From: Bacteroides sp. CAG:443
GTDB lineage: Bacteria > Bacteroidota > Bacteroidia > Bacteroidales > Bacteroidaceae
DNA length: 45,519 bases
Assembly: GCA_000432735.1 (NCBI GenBank)
Contig: FR887831.1
Location: forward strand, 1 to 45,519
Direction of reading: 5' to 3'
Each line of letters begins with the position of its first letter. Positions within the stretch are counted from its first letter, which is position 1. This document shows positions 1-7,185 of the stretch, one piece after another. The position numbers were made by a program, and so were the translations under genes. A model generated the notes under the pieces. The model searched no databases, had not been told where the DNA came from, and was given only the letters and a program-made list of their open reading frames with translations.

Positions 1-160
1 GAACCGCTTTGGCAAGTAATGCCATACTCAATACCGTGGAAGCCAAGAAACCGCTTCCCCACAGATAAAAACCAATACCTGATGCCTCTCTCGTTTTTCC
101 CAAGCAGAATGTAAGGCTTACCTCAAACAATCCTGCAAAAAATAAAATTATCCAATTCAT
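1..160 (-). CDS. SMR-family multidrug efflux protein, N-terminal part
   Basis: The first 53 codons of a small membrane protein, cut off by the window edge. The protein begins MNWIILFFAGLFEVSLTFC, which matches the first helix of small multidrug resistance (EmrE/SugE/QacE) transporters, including the conserved Glu at residue 13 that sits in the membrane in this family and couples substrate to proton exchange. A second hydrophobic helix begins at about residue 30. Family members are about 105-110 aa and work as dimers in the inner membrane. The gene diverges from a Crp/Fnr-like regulator, which may control it. The start ATG is at 158-160, 25 bp downstream of a TACTTTTG -7 element. Confidence 0.85.
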   Translation of the reverse strand, partial: MNWIILFFAGLFEVSLTFCLGKTREASGIGFYLWGSGFLASTVLSMALLAKAV

Positions 161-185
161 ACCTATGATTTATTAAATTCGGGTG

Positions 186-193
186 CAAAAGTA
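186..193 (-). promoter_or_regulatory. -7 promoter element of the SMR gene
   Basis: On the minus strand this reads TACTTTTG, matching the Bacteroidetes -7 consensus TAnnTTTG, 25 bp before the ATG of the SMR gene. No clear -33 box was found. Confidence 0.55.
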
Positions 194-209
194 AGCAAGT
201 AATTTCTAA

Positions 210-235
210 CCGTTTTTTACATTTGGTAAAAACGG
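210..235. promoter_or_regulatory. Inverted repeat between SMR and Crp/Fnr genes (candidate operator)
   Basis: The arms CCGTTTTTTAC (210-220) and GTAAAAACGG (226-235) are near-perfect inverted repeats that differ by one extra T. They lie between the divergent promoters and just upstream of the SMR -7 element. A second inverted repeat, AAACAGC at 254-260 and GCTGTTT at 269-275, lies closer to the regulator promoter. Either could be the binding site of the neighbouring Crp/Fnr-like protein. This is inference from position and symmetry. Confidence 0.4.
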
Positions 236-290
236 ATTTTGCATTTGACAAAAAAACAGCCGTTAGCAGCTGTTTCTGTGCGCTATTTTA

Positions 291-298
291 TAATTTTG
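291..298 (+). promoter_or_regulatory. -7 promoter element of the Crp/Fnr-like gene
   Basis: TAATTTTG matches TAnnTTTG and lies 19 bp before the start codon at 318, so the mRNA leader would be very short (about 12 nt). This agrees with the lack of a clear Shine-Dalgarno site. Confidence 0.5.
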
Positions 299-317
299 TA
301 CCACAACAAAATGACTT

Positions 318-881
318 ATGGATATAAAGGAAATCATCAACCAGAGATATGCCATGCCGGATGCGTCTTTGGACAAGTTGCGGCAATGCCTGACGGAAGT
401 CTCATACCCAAAAGGATTCCAAGTGTTGGAATATGGCAAGATAGAAAAAGACATCTTTTTCATCAAGAAAGGCATTGTCCGCGCCTATACTTCGGTAGAG
501 GGGAAAGAAATTACCTTTTGGGTCGGCAAGGAAGGGGCGACTATTGTTTCCATGAAAGGATATGTGAATGACGAACCGGGGTATGAAATAATGGAGCTGA
601 TGGAAAATTCTGTCTTATATGTATTGGAAAGGAAAAAACTGAAAGAGTTATTCTTGAAGGATTTGCACATAGCCAATTGGGGACGGCGTTATGCGGAAAT
701 GGAACTGCTTGCTGCCGAGGAACGGCTGATTTCCATGTTGTCAGCCGTCGCCTCGGAACGGTATCACGAGTTGTTGGAGAAAGAGCCTGATTTGTTACAG
801 CGGTTGCCGTTGGGAAGTATCGCCACCTATTTAGGCATCACACAGGCAAGTTTGAGTAGGATTCGGGCACAAATAAAATGA
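318..881 (+). CDS. Crp/Fnr-family transcriptional regulator
   Basis: A 187-aa cytoplasmic regulator. Residues about 27-110 form a cyclic-nucleotide-binding-type beta-roll (FFIKKGIVRAYT, then a TFWVGKEG segment). A long dimerisation helix follows at about 112-150, and a C-terminal helix-turn-helix at about 163-183 (LPLGSIATYLGITQASLSRI). This is the common Bacteroidetes short form, which often lacks a recognisable ligand pocket, so the effector is unknown. Divergence from an SMR exporter suggests it is a local regulator of drug export. The start at 318 is preferred over the overlapping frame at 311 because only this frame gives a coherent protein. A terminator follows at 901-946. It is not clear whether this pair is cargo of the mobile element to the right or older chromosome. 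Confidence 0.88.
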   Translation: MDIKEIINQRYAMPDASLDKLRQCLTEVSYPKGFQVLEYGKIEKDIFFIKKGIVRAYTSVEGKEITFWVGKEGATIVSMKGYVNDEPGYEIMELMENSVLYVLERKKLKELFLKDLHIANWGRRYAEMELLAAEERLISMLSAVASERYHELLEKEPDLLQRLPLGSIATYLGITQASLSRIRAQIK

Positions 882-900
882 CGTTTCAACCAACTGAGGA

Positions 901-946
901 TAGCAAGCGGTTTTGGTCTGCCCCAAACACAAACTTGCTATTTTTC
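901..946 (+). terminator. Rho-independent terminator after the Crp/Fnr-like gene
   Basis: TAGCAAG (901-907) pairs with CTTGCTA (934-940), followed by a run of T. An outer pair ACCAAC (889-894) / GTTGGT (948-953) could extend the structure. It separates the regulator from the convergent relaxase gene. Confidence 0.6.
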
Positions 947-958
947 CGTTGGTATTGT

Positions 959-2329
959 TTATAATCCCATGCCCTTGCCTCTCCTAAGCGGTTCAACCGT
1001 CCTTTTAACGGATGAGAACAGCCTGCCAAACTGCTCCTTGAACCACTCTCCAATCACTTGCCCGTTGATGGCAAGTGCAAGCTTGGACTTGTCTTTCGGG
1101 TCTTTTACCACTTGGAAGCCTGCTTCCTCGGTCGTGAACTTCCGCCTGTGCTCTTCCGAATAGAGCTCGCCCTCGTAGAACAGCGGTTTGCCGCTGATGA
1201 GCGTGGCAGTCTGCCTTTCGTTGAAGCCGACTTTAAGGCAGAACTTCTCCATATACACCAGCTCTTGAAACAGCGGAAACCATTTCTTGGCTTTTTGGAT
1301 AATGGATTTTAGGAATGACACTTCCTCTTGGTGTGCCGCTTCCTTGTTTGCCATTTCCCTGCGGTACTTGGCTTGCAGTTCCACCAATTGGCGGCTGTGT
1401 TTCTTCTGCTGCCGCTCCATCTGCTTTTGCAATAATTCGATACTCTCGTCACGGGCGGCAACCTCGCCTTGCAAGGTTCGGTTGTCGGCTTCCAACTCTT
1501 TCAGTCTGCCGCTACCCAAAAGAGAACCTACTTTTGCCACGAGTGCCGCTTTCGCCTCGGTCTTGGCGGCTTCCAGCTTCTCCGACTTGATTTCTTTTTT
1601 GACTTCGTCAAGTTCCTGCTTTGCCTGTTGGCGTTCGGTCTGCAACTGCTGCACGTTGGCTTCAAGCTCTCCCGTCTGCCGTTTCAGGTCACGGTAGTAT
1701 TGGGCGGTGGTTGTGTGCCGTGCTTCCGAACCTCGTATGCCACGCTGCAATCCGTACTTCGCCATCGCTGCGGCGTAGCTGTCGTGGTAAGCGACAAGCC
1801 TTTCACGGGTCAGGAGGTCATCGGCACACAAACGCACGGCGTTGGCTTTCTTGCGGTAGGTGCGTTTGCTGTCCGCTTGTTTCTTCTTGGCTTTCCTGCG
1901 CTCTCCCGTCACTATCGGTACGACCGTTGCATGGATGTGCGGCGTGTGTTCGTCCATGTGCAGCACTGCCGAAACGGTGTTCTCCCTGCCGAATGTGCGG
2001 TGCAGCCATTGCAGGTTGTCATCGCACCATTCACCCAGCCTGCCTTCGTCCTGCACTCTCACCATATCTTCATGCGAACCCGAAAGCACGATGCGGATTG
2101 CCCGTACTTGGTCGGGAGTAATTTTTCGTCTGATGCCTGCCGTGTGGATGCGGTGGCTTATCGCTTCGGTGCGGTCTGCCACACCGTCGGGGAACTCCAC
2201 CAGTTCACGGTTGAGTTGGGTGCGTGTGGGGTCGGCGTTCTTGGGCATTGTTTTGCGTTCTATGTGGTCGGATGCGCCCGTGTCAGCCGACCCTTTCGCC
2301 TTGTTGATTTGGATGCTTATGTATCCCAT
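959..2329 (-). CDS. MobV-family relaxase (mobilization protein)
   Basis: A 456-aa relaxase of the Pre/MobV family that would nick one strand at oriT and lead it into a recipient cell using another element's conjugation pore. The metal-binding motif HMDEHTPHIH is at about residues 124-133, the family pattern HxDExxPHxH. The N-terminal block (MGYISIQINKAKG, then DHIERK near 21-26) is also typical. Residues about 225-345 are a long charged coiled coil, common in this family. The frame stays open to 2443, but that stretch reads through the oriT-like repeat. The ATG at 2327-2329, preceded by an A-rich AAGAAACAAAC, gives the usual family start and is preferred. The small genes, integrase and oriT upstream support an integrative mobilizable element. 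Confidence 0.9.
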   Translation of the reverse strand: MGYISIQINKAKGSADTGASDHIERKTMPKNADPTRTQLNRELVEFPDGVADRTEAISHRIHTAGIRRKITPDQVRAIRIVLSGSHEDMVRVQDEGRLGEWCDDNLQWLHRTFGRENTVSAVLHMDEHTPHIHATVVPIVTGERRKAKKKQADSKRTYRKKANAVRLCADDLLTRERLVAYHDSYAAAMAKYGLQRGIRGSEARHTTTAQYYRDLKRQTGELEANVQQLQTERQQAKQELDEVKKEIKSEKLEAAKTEAKAALVAKVGSLLGSGRLKELEADNRTLQGEVAARDESIELLQKQMERQQKKHSRQLVELQAKYRREMANKEAAHQEEVSFLKSIIQKAKKWFPLFQELVYMEKFCLKVGFNERQTATLISGKPLFYEGELYSEEHRRKFTTEEAGFQVVKDPKDKSKLALAINGQVIGEWFKEQFGRLFSSVKRTVEPLRRGKGMGL

Positions 2330-2437
2330 GTTTGTTTCTTGTTTTTTTGGTTCTACAAATTGTTTGTCGGTATCCGTCCGCCTGCGGTCGTGCCGCACGG
2401 GGCAAACGGGGGTGTCCAGAGGGGTGCAACCCCGCTG

Positions 2438-2498
2438 GCTCATTGGGGCGTTTTTAGCATTAGCGTCAGCGTTGCGTGAAGAAAACGCCCTAATGAGC
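2438..2498. other. Candidate oriT: large inverted repeat upstream of the relaxase gene
   Basis: Arm GCTCATTGGGGCGTTTT (2438-2454) is matched by AAAACGCCCTAATGAGC (2482-2498) with a single mismatch over 17 bp and a 27-nt centre. A smaller GGGGT/ACCCC hairpin lies next to it at 2421-2433. A long inverted repeat directly upstream of a mob gene is the usual form of an origin of transfer recognised by MobV-type relaxases. The nick position cannot be placed from sequence alone. Confidence 0.6.
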
Positions 2499-2906
2499 TA
2501 TGGCTTTTTTGTTTCCAAAAGCCTGTGAGAGTACCAGCGGTATAGGCAGACCTTTTCTTTTCATTGATATGATACGTCTTCCCTTGTCGGCTGGTCGGAC
2601 AGCAAGCAGGTCGGATGTCCGACCAGCCTGCGGATAGTGGCATTTTCTTCCGTCCGTTTGTTCGATAGACTTGTTGGCGGATGAAAATCCGATGAATTGA
2701 TGAGGTGATAGGATAATATACTGATAACCAAAATGATATGCATTCATCATCGTTTCATCAAACCGCTCGCCAAAAGAAAAGTGATGGAGAGTGCGGTATG
2801 TCCTTCCTCTTTTCATCAGCCCGATTCTCTTGTTGAAAGGTTGATGAAGACGTAAGTTGCTGTTTCTCTTTATGTTTATATATACTTTCATCATCTCATC
2901 AAAATA
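2499..2906. other. Region between the oriT-like repeat and the 42-aa ORF, probably mostly non-coding
   Basis: An open frame of 134 codons runs on the minus strand from 2894 to 2490, starting 12 bp after the 42-aa gene stops. It ends inside the right arm of the oriT-like repeat, crosses the 2590-2627 inverted repeat, and its protein shows no domain I recognise, so I do not call it a gene. The stretch 2676-2900 is rich in GATGA/TCATC words on both strands (for example GATGAAAATCCGATGAATTG at about 2679-2698). No primase or replication gene of the kind carried by larger elements is seen here. Confidence 0.4.
2590..2627. repeat. 12-bp perfect inverted repeat in the mobilization region
   Basis: GCTGGTCGGACA (2590-2601) and TGTCCGACCAGC (2616-2627) are perfect inverted repeats around a 14-nt centre, which itself contains another copy of GGTCGGA. 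It could fold as a stable hairpin on transferred single-stranded DNA or act as a protein-binding site. The function is unknown. Confidence 0.6.
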
Positions 2907-3035
2907 TCAGAATTTTTCCAGCTGTGTTTTGTTTACCGTGTAGTAACGTCCTATTCCCCTTATAGGTGAATAATGACAATCCCGATTTACAATCCTGTAG
3001 AGAGTTGTACCTACGCAAATGATTTTTTTCTTCAT
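2907..3035 (-). CDS. Small hypothetical protein (42 aa) of the mobile element
   Basis: A 42-aa ORF beginning MKKKIICVGTTLYRIV, with a basic, aromatic C-terminal half. I do not recognise a family; it might be a whole small protein or the remnant of a larger element gene. Support for it being expressed comes from context: a TAGCTTTG promoter element lies 61 bp upstream inside a 65-bp repeat shared with the integrase promoter, and a terminator of the neighbouring operon ends upstream of that promoter. An in-frame ATG at 3098 would add 21 residues, but it overlaps the promoter and is not favoured. Confidence 0.35.
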   Translation of the reverse strand: MKKKIICVGTTLYRIVNRDCHYSPIRGIGRYYTVNKTQLEKF

Positions 3036-3091
3036 GTTCTTGATACAGGTTTTAGTGCTGCCTACATTCTGTCGGCAACGGGTTAAACATG

Positions 3092-3156
3092 GTTGCAAAG
3101 CTACGGAAGTGTCGGTAAAATCTTGATACGCAAATCTATGCGGAACGGCGCAAAAT
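3092..3156 (-). repeat. 65-bp imperfect direct repeat, copy A, with promoter
   Basis: Aligns without gaps to 4990-5054 with about 44 of 65 identical bases. Conservation is concentrated at the two ends: the outer block (about TTGATA through CGCAAAAT on the plus strand, 3123-3156) and the promoter block TTGCAAA-CTA (3093-3103). On the minus strand it carries TAGCTTTG (3096-3103), a -7 element facing the 42-aa ORF. Bases 3095-3104 on the minus strand also fit GTANNTTTGC, the published core pattern for CTnDOT-type integration sites, so an attachment or integrase-binding role is possible. Confidence 0.6.
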
Positions 3157-3214
3157 AGGTCATGCCAAAAGAAAATGCAGTATAAACGGGTTGCTCTTTC
3201 AGGTAAAAGGAGAT

Positions 3215-3252
3215 AAAAAAGCCCGAAGTCGTGGAATATGCACGTCTTCGGG
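3215..3252 (-). terminator. Rho-independent terminator of the integrase operon
   Basis: CCCGAAGTCGTG (3222-3233) pairs with CACGTCTTCGGG (3241-3252) with one mismatch. On the minus strand the stem is followed by GGGCTTTTTT. It ends the int / small-gene operon before the separate promoter in repeat copy A. Confidence 0.75.
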
Positions 3253-3376
3253 GATTGGTTGTTGCAGATAATTACAGATTGACTGACGCACTGATTTACG
3301 GATTTAATGACTTCATGTCGTCACTACGTCAGACTAAACCGTTAATCATCAAATGGCTGGACATTAAAAGTTCATG

Positions 3377-3748
3377 CTAACATTCATACGGCATCCTGTT
3401 ATTCACTGACACCAGCAGGACTTGTTCCTTTTTTCGCCGGCACAATCTTTCCAGCAGTGCATTGCGAACCGTTGCGGCACCTGACGTGTCAATGCGGAAA
3501 GCGAGTGCCACCACCATCGGCAGGGCATACATGTCCGCATAATAGCCGTTGGGCAGCCTGATACGTTTTTCTGCTTCAAGTGGATTCAAAACTCCACACT
3601 TGTACACGGCACGGATGGCGGCACGGAGCGTCGGGGCGATTACCCCGAACAGTTCCACCAGCTCCATTTCATTCATCCATATATTACCTGTATCGGATGG
3701 TATGGTAATTCTACCATAGCTGTCCGTTGTGATTATTTCCCGTTTCAT
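3377..3748 (-). CDS. Small putative DNA-binding protein coupled to the integrase
   Basis: A 123-aa protein whose start overlaps the integrase stop (ATGA, 4 bp), so the two are probably translated together. Residues about 24-55 (IWMNEMELVELFGVIAPTL then RAAIRAVYKCGVL) resemble the winged-helix segment of RhuM/virulence-type and phage antirepressor-like proteins, followed by a YYADMYALPMVVALAF segment typical of those proteins. A gene of this size next to an integrase could be a recombination directionality factor or a regulator of excision. That role is inferred from position; the family match is by eye and only moderate. Confidence 0.6.
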   Translation of the reverse strand: MKREIITTDSYGRITIPSDTGNIWMNEMELVELFGVIAPTLRAAIRAVYKCGVLNPLEAEKRIRLPNGYYADMYALPMVVALAFRIDTSGAATVRNALLERLCRRKKEQVLLVSVNNRMPYEC

Positions 3749-4974
3749 ATCCCTGCCATTTTCACGTTTCCGAATGATTTGCTCAGTTTGTCGCTCAGCA
3801 TCGTGAGGTCATTATCCAATTTCTGCACGGTTATCTTCGCATAGATTTGCGTGGTCTCAATGTTCGTATGCCCCAAAATACGGCTGACGCTCTCGATTGG
3901 CATCCCTTTGCTGAGAGCCAGGGTCGCAAACCCATGCCTTGAGCAGTGAAAGCTGATTTTCTTGGTGATGCCGCATTCCTTTATCATCTTTCCCATACGC
4001 TTGCATATTGACCAATAGTTGAGATTGGGAAATACAAGATTGTTTTCCTGAAAAGCCTTGTAACGCTCGATTATCTGCAAGGGAATATCCAGCAGCTTTA
4101 CCTGAAACGGTACACCCGTCTTGTGTCGTTTGGAAATAATCCATTTCTCACCGTTCACTTCCACAATCTGGTCATTGTTTAATTCCTTTATATCCACGAA
4201 TGACAGGGCGGTAAAACTGGCGAAAACAAAAATATCACGGAGATAGGAGTTCTTAGGGTCTTTGAACTGAAATTCCATTAATGTTTTCAGCTCATTCTCC
4301 GTCAGATATTCACGCTCTTTCGTGTTCGGGCTTATATGGAACTGGGCAAACGGATTTCTCGGTATATGTCCGTTGAAATGCGCTCGCATCACCACACCTT
4401 TCAGCCACATGCAGTTTTCCCATATCGAACCGTTGTGCAGTCCGGCTTCGTTGGAAAGGAACACGGCGAACTCCTTGATGAAGTCGGGCGTAAGTTCAGG
4501 CATGGAGATGTCGTTCCGCTTGTAATGTGACCTGATGAATGCCGCCACATGGTTTCTTGCCCGTACCCTTGCCATATAGGTAGCCCTGACCCTGTCTTTT
4601 CCGACACGCTTCTTGAACACTTCATTTTCCTTATCGAAAGCACCGAGCAATGTTTCATACTCACCGCCCAATCCCTGATAGGCATTGCGTACCATTTCTG
4701 CCGTTACATACGCTTCACGGTCGGATATACGCTGGTAATGCTTGATGATTTGAGCCTTGATGTTGTCAAGCACAAGATTGGTTTCCCTCGCTTCCATACT
4801 CTTGCCCTTTGCCTTGTTCCCTTTGGCATCCCAAAGCTCTTTCGGGATAGTCCGTTTGCAGCTGAACTGTGCTACCGTTCCGTTGATTGTAACTCGTCCC
4901 ATGATGGGGACAATTCCGTTCTTTTCCTTACTGCCGTTCACGTAGAACAGCACCTTGAATGTGCTTCTTGCCAT
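3745..4974 (-). CDS. Tyrosine site-specific integrase of a Bacteroidetes mobile element
   Basis: A 409-aa integrase that would catalyse integration and excision of the element. It has an N-terminal arm-binding region (about 1-95), a core-binding SAM-like domain (about 105-215) and a catalytic domain (about 220-395). Visible catalytic residues are Lys in SKRHKTG (K282 or K285), His343 and Arg346 in HCSRH, His369 in LGHTN and the nucleophile Tyr378 in TQIYAK. The first catalytic Arg of the classic set is replaced by Ser258 in TALSFVD, a change known from IntDOT-type enzymes and so not a sign of inactivation. Its promoter (4994-5001) sits in 65-bp repeat copy B. It is the first gene of a two-gene operon. 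Confidence 0.93.
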   Translation of the reverse strand: MARSTFKVLFYVNGSKEKNGIVPIMGRVTINGTVAQFSCKRTIPKELWDAKGNKAKGKSMEARETNLVLDNIKAQIIKHYQRISDREAYVTAEMVRNAYQGLGGEYETLLGAFDKENEVFKKRVGKDRVRATYMARVRARNHVAAFIRSHYKRNDISMPELTPDFIKEFAVFLSNEAGLHNGSIWENCMWLKGVVMRAHFNGHIPRNPFAQFHISPNTKEREYLTENELKTLMEFQFKDPKNSYLRDIFVFASFTALSFVDIKELNNDQIVEVNGEKWIISKRHKTGVPFQVKLLDIPLQIIERYKAFQENNLVFPNLNYWSICKRMGKMIKECGITKKISFHCSRHGFATLALSKGMPIESVSRILGHTNIETTQIYAKITVQKLDNDLTMLSDKLSKSFGNVKMAGI

Positions 4975-4989
4975 ACTCGTTTCTTTTTG

Positions 4990-5054
4990 GTTGCAAAACT
5001 ATAAATCAACGAGTTACCTATTGATAAGCAAAGCTGCGCAGAACGCCGCAAAAT
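4990..5054 (-). repeat. 65-bp imperfect direct repeat, copy B, with integrase promoter
   Basis: Partner of 3092-3156, same length without gaps. It carries TAGTTTTG on the minus strand (4994-5001), giving a leader of roughly 13 nt before the integrase ATG. The conserved outer block lies upstream of the promoter, where a shared regulator or the integrase itself could bind and coordinate the two transcripts. Confidence 0.6.
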
Positions 5055-5372
5055 GAAACAGGGACTGTTAAATCTGCACTTTCATCGGGTAATGATTAGG
5101 AAACCGTTCTTTTGCTTTAATCTGCTTTAAGACGGTTTTCAACTGTCTGCCCAACTTCTGCGTTTTTCTTCTAACTCCCTAATTATCAAATCCTGTTGCA
5201 TTAATCTGCTGCAATTCGTCGTATATTCCAGAGTTTTTCCGTAAGTTTGCATGGCATAGAATAACGGCTAAAGTCAGCAAAAAGACTTTTGATTGATTTA
5301 GATGGCATCAAAATGTGAGAAAAGCCGTTAGGAAATTTGAGAAAATGTCATATTGAATTTAGAGAGTACCGG
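5055..5372. other. Non-coding region between the integrase promoter and the TPR-AraC gene
   Basis: No gene seen. It holds three copies of AATCTGC (5071-5077, 5119-5125, 5203-5209), a tandem TGCTTTAA pair (5113-5120, 5123-5130) inside an AAACCGT (5101-5107) / ACGGTTT (5132-5138) inverted repeat, and GTAAGTTTGC at 5241-5250. Short repeats beside an integrase gene could be arm-type binding sites near the element end. GTAAGTTTGC fits the CTnDOT core pattern GTANNTTTGC, but its TAAGTTTG (5242-5249) equally fits a -7 promoter element for the gene at 5373. The right end of the element probably lies in this region but cannot be placed. Confidence 0.4.
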
Positions 5373-7151
5373 ATGAGATTCGAAGCTAGGCATATCATAA
5401 TTGTTTTCTTGTGCATTTGGGTGTCAGTTCAGATTGTTGCGCAAGAAACCATTTTTCCTGCTATTCAGCAGCAGGAAAAGATATTGAAGCGCCATCCTGA
5501 AGATGTACGGGCCTTGAAGGAACTGTGTTTCCTTTACTTGCATAAGGCGGATTACCAGAAGGCTATAGAATACGGAGAGAAGCTTTTCAAGCTGGGATAT
5601 GAGAAGAGAGACTACAAGTTCAGTGCTCTGTACGCGCATATCGCACTGGGACAGGCGTATCTCATGTTGGGGGATAGTACGGCTATCAATCACCTGGGGC
5701 AGGCCATGCTGATAGGAGAAAGCGAGAAAAATGATTCTGCCTTGTGTTCTGTGTATAACGGGATGGGACTGTATGCCAGCAATATTCATAAGGACTATTA
5801 TTCTGCCCTGCATTACTTTTTCGAAGGAATAGAAGCGGCGCACCGGTGTCAGTATAAAGAACTGGAAGCTCTCTTGCTTGGGAATATTTCCAGTATCTAT
5901 TTTTTGAAGGAAGATCCGGCAGGGCTTGATTACTCTTTGCAGGTTTATGAGATGGGGCATGATTTAAATTCGGCTTATCTTATTTTTATTGGGGCATTAA
6001 ATACATCGTATATGTACTATCTGCTTCATGACTACGACAAGGCTTTACCGTATATCAAGGAAGCGGAGTTCATCATGAAACAGAATGAGTATTACAATCA
6101 GGGAAATGTGTATGCCATCTATGGAATGATTGAGTTTGCCAAAGGCAACCGGCAGCAAGCCATCGAATATTATAAGGAAGGTCTGGCGTTGAATGACAAA
6201 AATCAGACCTCGTATAAGGTATTGCTGCTGAATGAATACGCCATCGCTTTGGCAGAAGAAGGGAAAAACCAGCAGGCCATCGATTTATTGTTTCAGGCTC
6301 TGTCGCTCACCAAGACAGAAAATTGCGAGATTTATCGGAACAAGGTCATCAATACGTTGTCTGTCTGTTACGAAAATATGGGAAAATATGTCGAGGCATT
6401 GTCCTGGCAGCGCAAGCTTCCGCAGGAAACCGACAGCATTTTCAATACGGATAAAGAGAAGGTTCTGAGCGAACTGCGTATCAAGTACGATACGGAACAT
6501 CAGGCAAATGAAATCCGAAAGAACAAGTTGGTGTTGTTACAAAAGGAGAAAAAAGAGCAGGCTCTCATTGGCATTCTGATTATTGTTTTGCTGGTAATTT
6601 TCGCTTTATGGTATCGGTATAAGAGACAGAATCAGTTGTACACCAACATTGTCCGTCAGTATCAGGAGTCCATTCGCAAAGAACAGCAGTTGAAGGATGT
6701 CATTTCTTCTCTTCGGAAACAACAGGAGGAAACAGCTTCTGCATTACCTCCTTCGGCAAGTGAGAAGTATGCGGCTTCTTCCTTGACGAGCGAGAAGAAA
6801 ATGTCTTTGTTTCAGCGTCTGGAAAGACTGATGCAGGAAGAGGAGGTTTACAAGGAGAACCTGCTGACAAAGGAGCGGGTGGCCGATTTGCTGGGGACGA
6901 ACCGGACTTATCTGTCGCAGGTCATCAACGAACAGACTCAGCAGAATTTTACTCAGTATATCAATAATTACCGGATTAATGAAGCCATTCGTCTGTTGAG
7001 TGACCCGAAGAATGACATTCCGCTCAAGGCTGTGGCTGCCGAAGTCGGTTTTAGTTCCATGAGCACGTTCTATAAGATATTCCAGAATACGGTAGGCATT
7101 CCTCCCAAGCAGTATCGTAATAAGGTAATGTCTATGCATAATAATACCTGA
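5373..7151 (+). CDS. TPR-containing membrane-tethered AraC-family regulator
   Basis: A 592-aa regulator with a signal-like N-terminus (MRFEARHIIIVFLCIWVSV), tetratricopeptide-type helical repeats over about residues 25-370, a coiled stretch, a single membrane helix at about 396-413 (IGILIIVLLVIFALW) and a C-terminal AraC-type double helix-turn-helix at about 496-582 (VADLLGTNRTYLSQVI, then VAAEVGFSSMSTFYKIF). The layout implies periplasmic sensing by the TPR part and DNA binding in the cytoplasm. The frame extends upstream to a TTG at 5337, but the ATG at 5373 has AGAGAG before it and begins the signal segment. It lies directly upstream of a susC/susD pair and most likely controls it. The ligand is unknown. 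Confidence 0.9.
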   Translation: MRFEARHIIIVFLCIWVSVQIVAQETIFPAIQQQEKILKRHPEDVRALKELCFLYLHKADYQKAIEYGEKLFKLGYEKRDYKFSALYAHIALGQAYLMLGDSTAINHLGQAMLIGESEKNDSALCSVYNGMGLYASNIHKDYYSALHYFFEGIEAAHRCQYKELEALLLGNISSIYFLKEDPAGLDYSLQVYEMGHDLNSAYLIFIGALNTSYMYYLLHDYDKALPYIKEAEFIMKQNEYYNQGNVYAIYGMIEFAKGNRQQAIEYYKEGLALNDKNQTSYKVLLLNEYAIALAEEGKNQQAIDLLFQALSLTKTENCEIYRNKVINTLSVCYENMGKYVEALSWQRKLPQETDSIFNTDKEKVLSELRIKYDTEHQANEIRKNKLVLLQKEKKEQALIGILIIVLLVIFALWYRYKRQNQLYTNIVRQYQESIRKEQQLKDVISSLRKQQEETASALPPSASEKYAASSLTSEKKMSLFQRLERLMQEEEVYKENLLTKERVADLLGTNRTYLSQVINEQTQQNFTQYINNYRINEAIRLLSDPKNDIPLKAVAAEVGFSSMSTFYKIFQNTVGIPPKQYRNKVMSMHNNT

Positions 7152-7185
7152 AAGATTCTTTTTGTATCAAAATGTTATCCTCATG

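Noticed and set aside
1469..2479. 336-codon open frame antisense to the MobV relaxase
   Set aside because: It is fully antisense to a clear relaxase gene with intact motifs; the cysteine- and phenylalanine-rich product resembles no family. It is a coding shadow.
2490..2894. 134-codon minus-strand open frame upstream of the relaxase
   Set aside because: It runs through the 12-bp inverted repeat and ends inside the oriT-like arm, and I recognise no domain. Not called as a gene, though a real small protein cannot be fully excluded.
4200..4210. Integrase thought to be inactive because the first catalytic Arg is missing (Ser258)
   Set aside because: The same substitution is known in active IntDOT-type integrases of this phylum, and all other catalytic residues are present.
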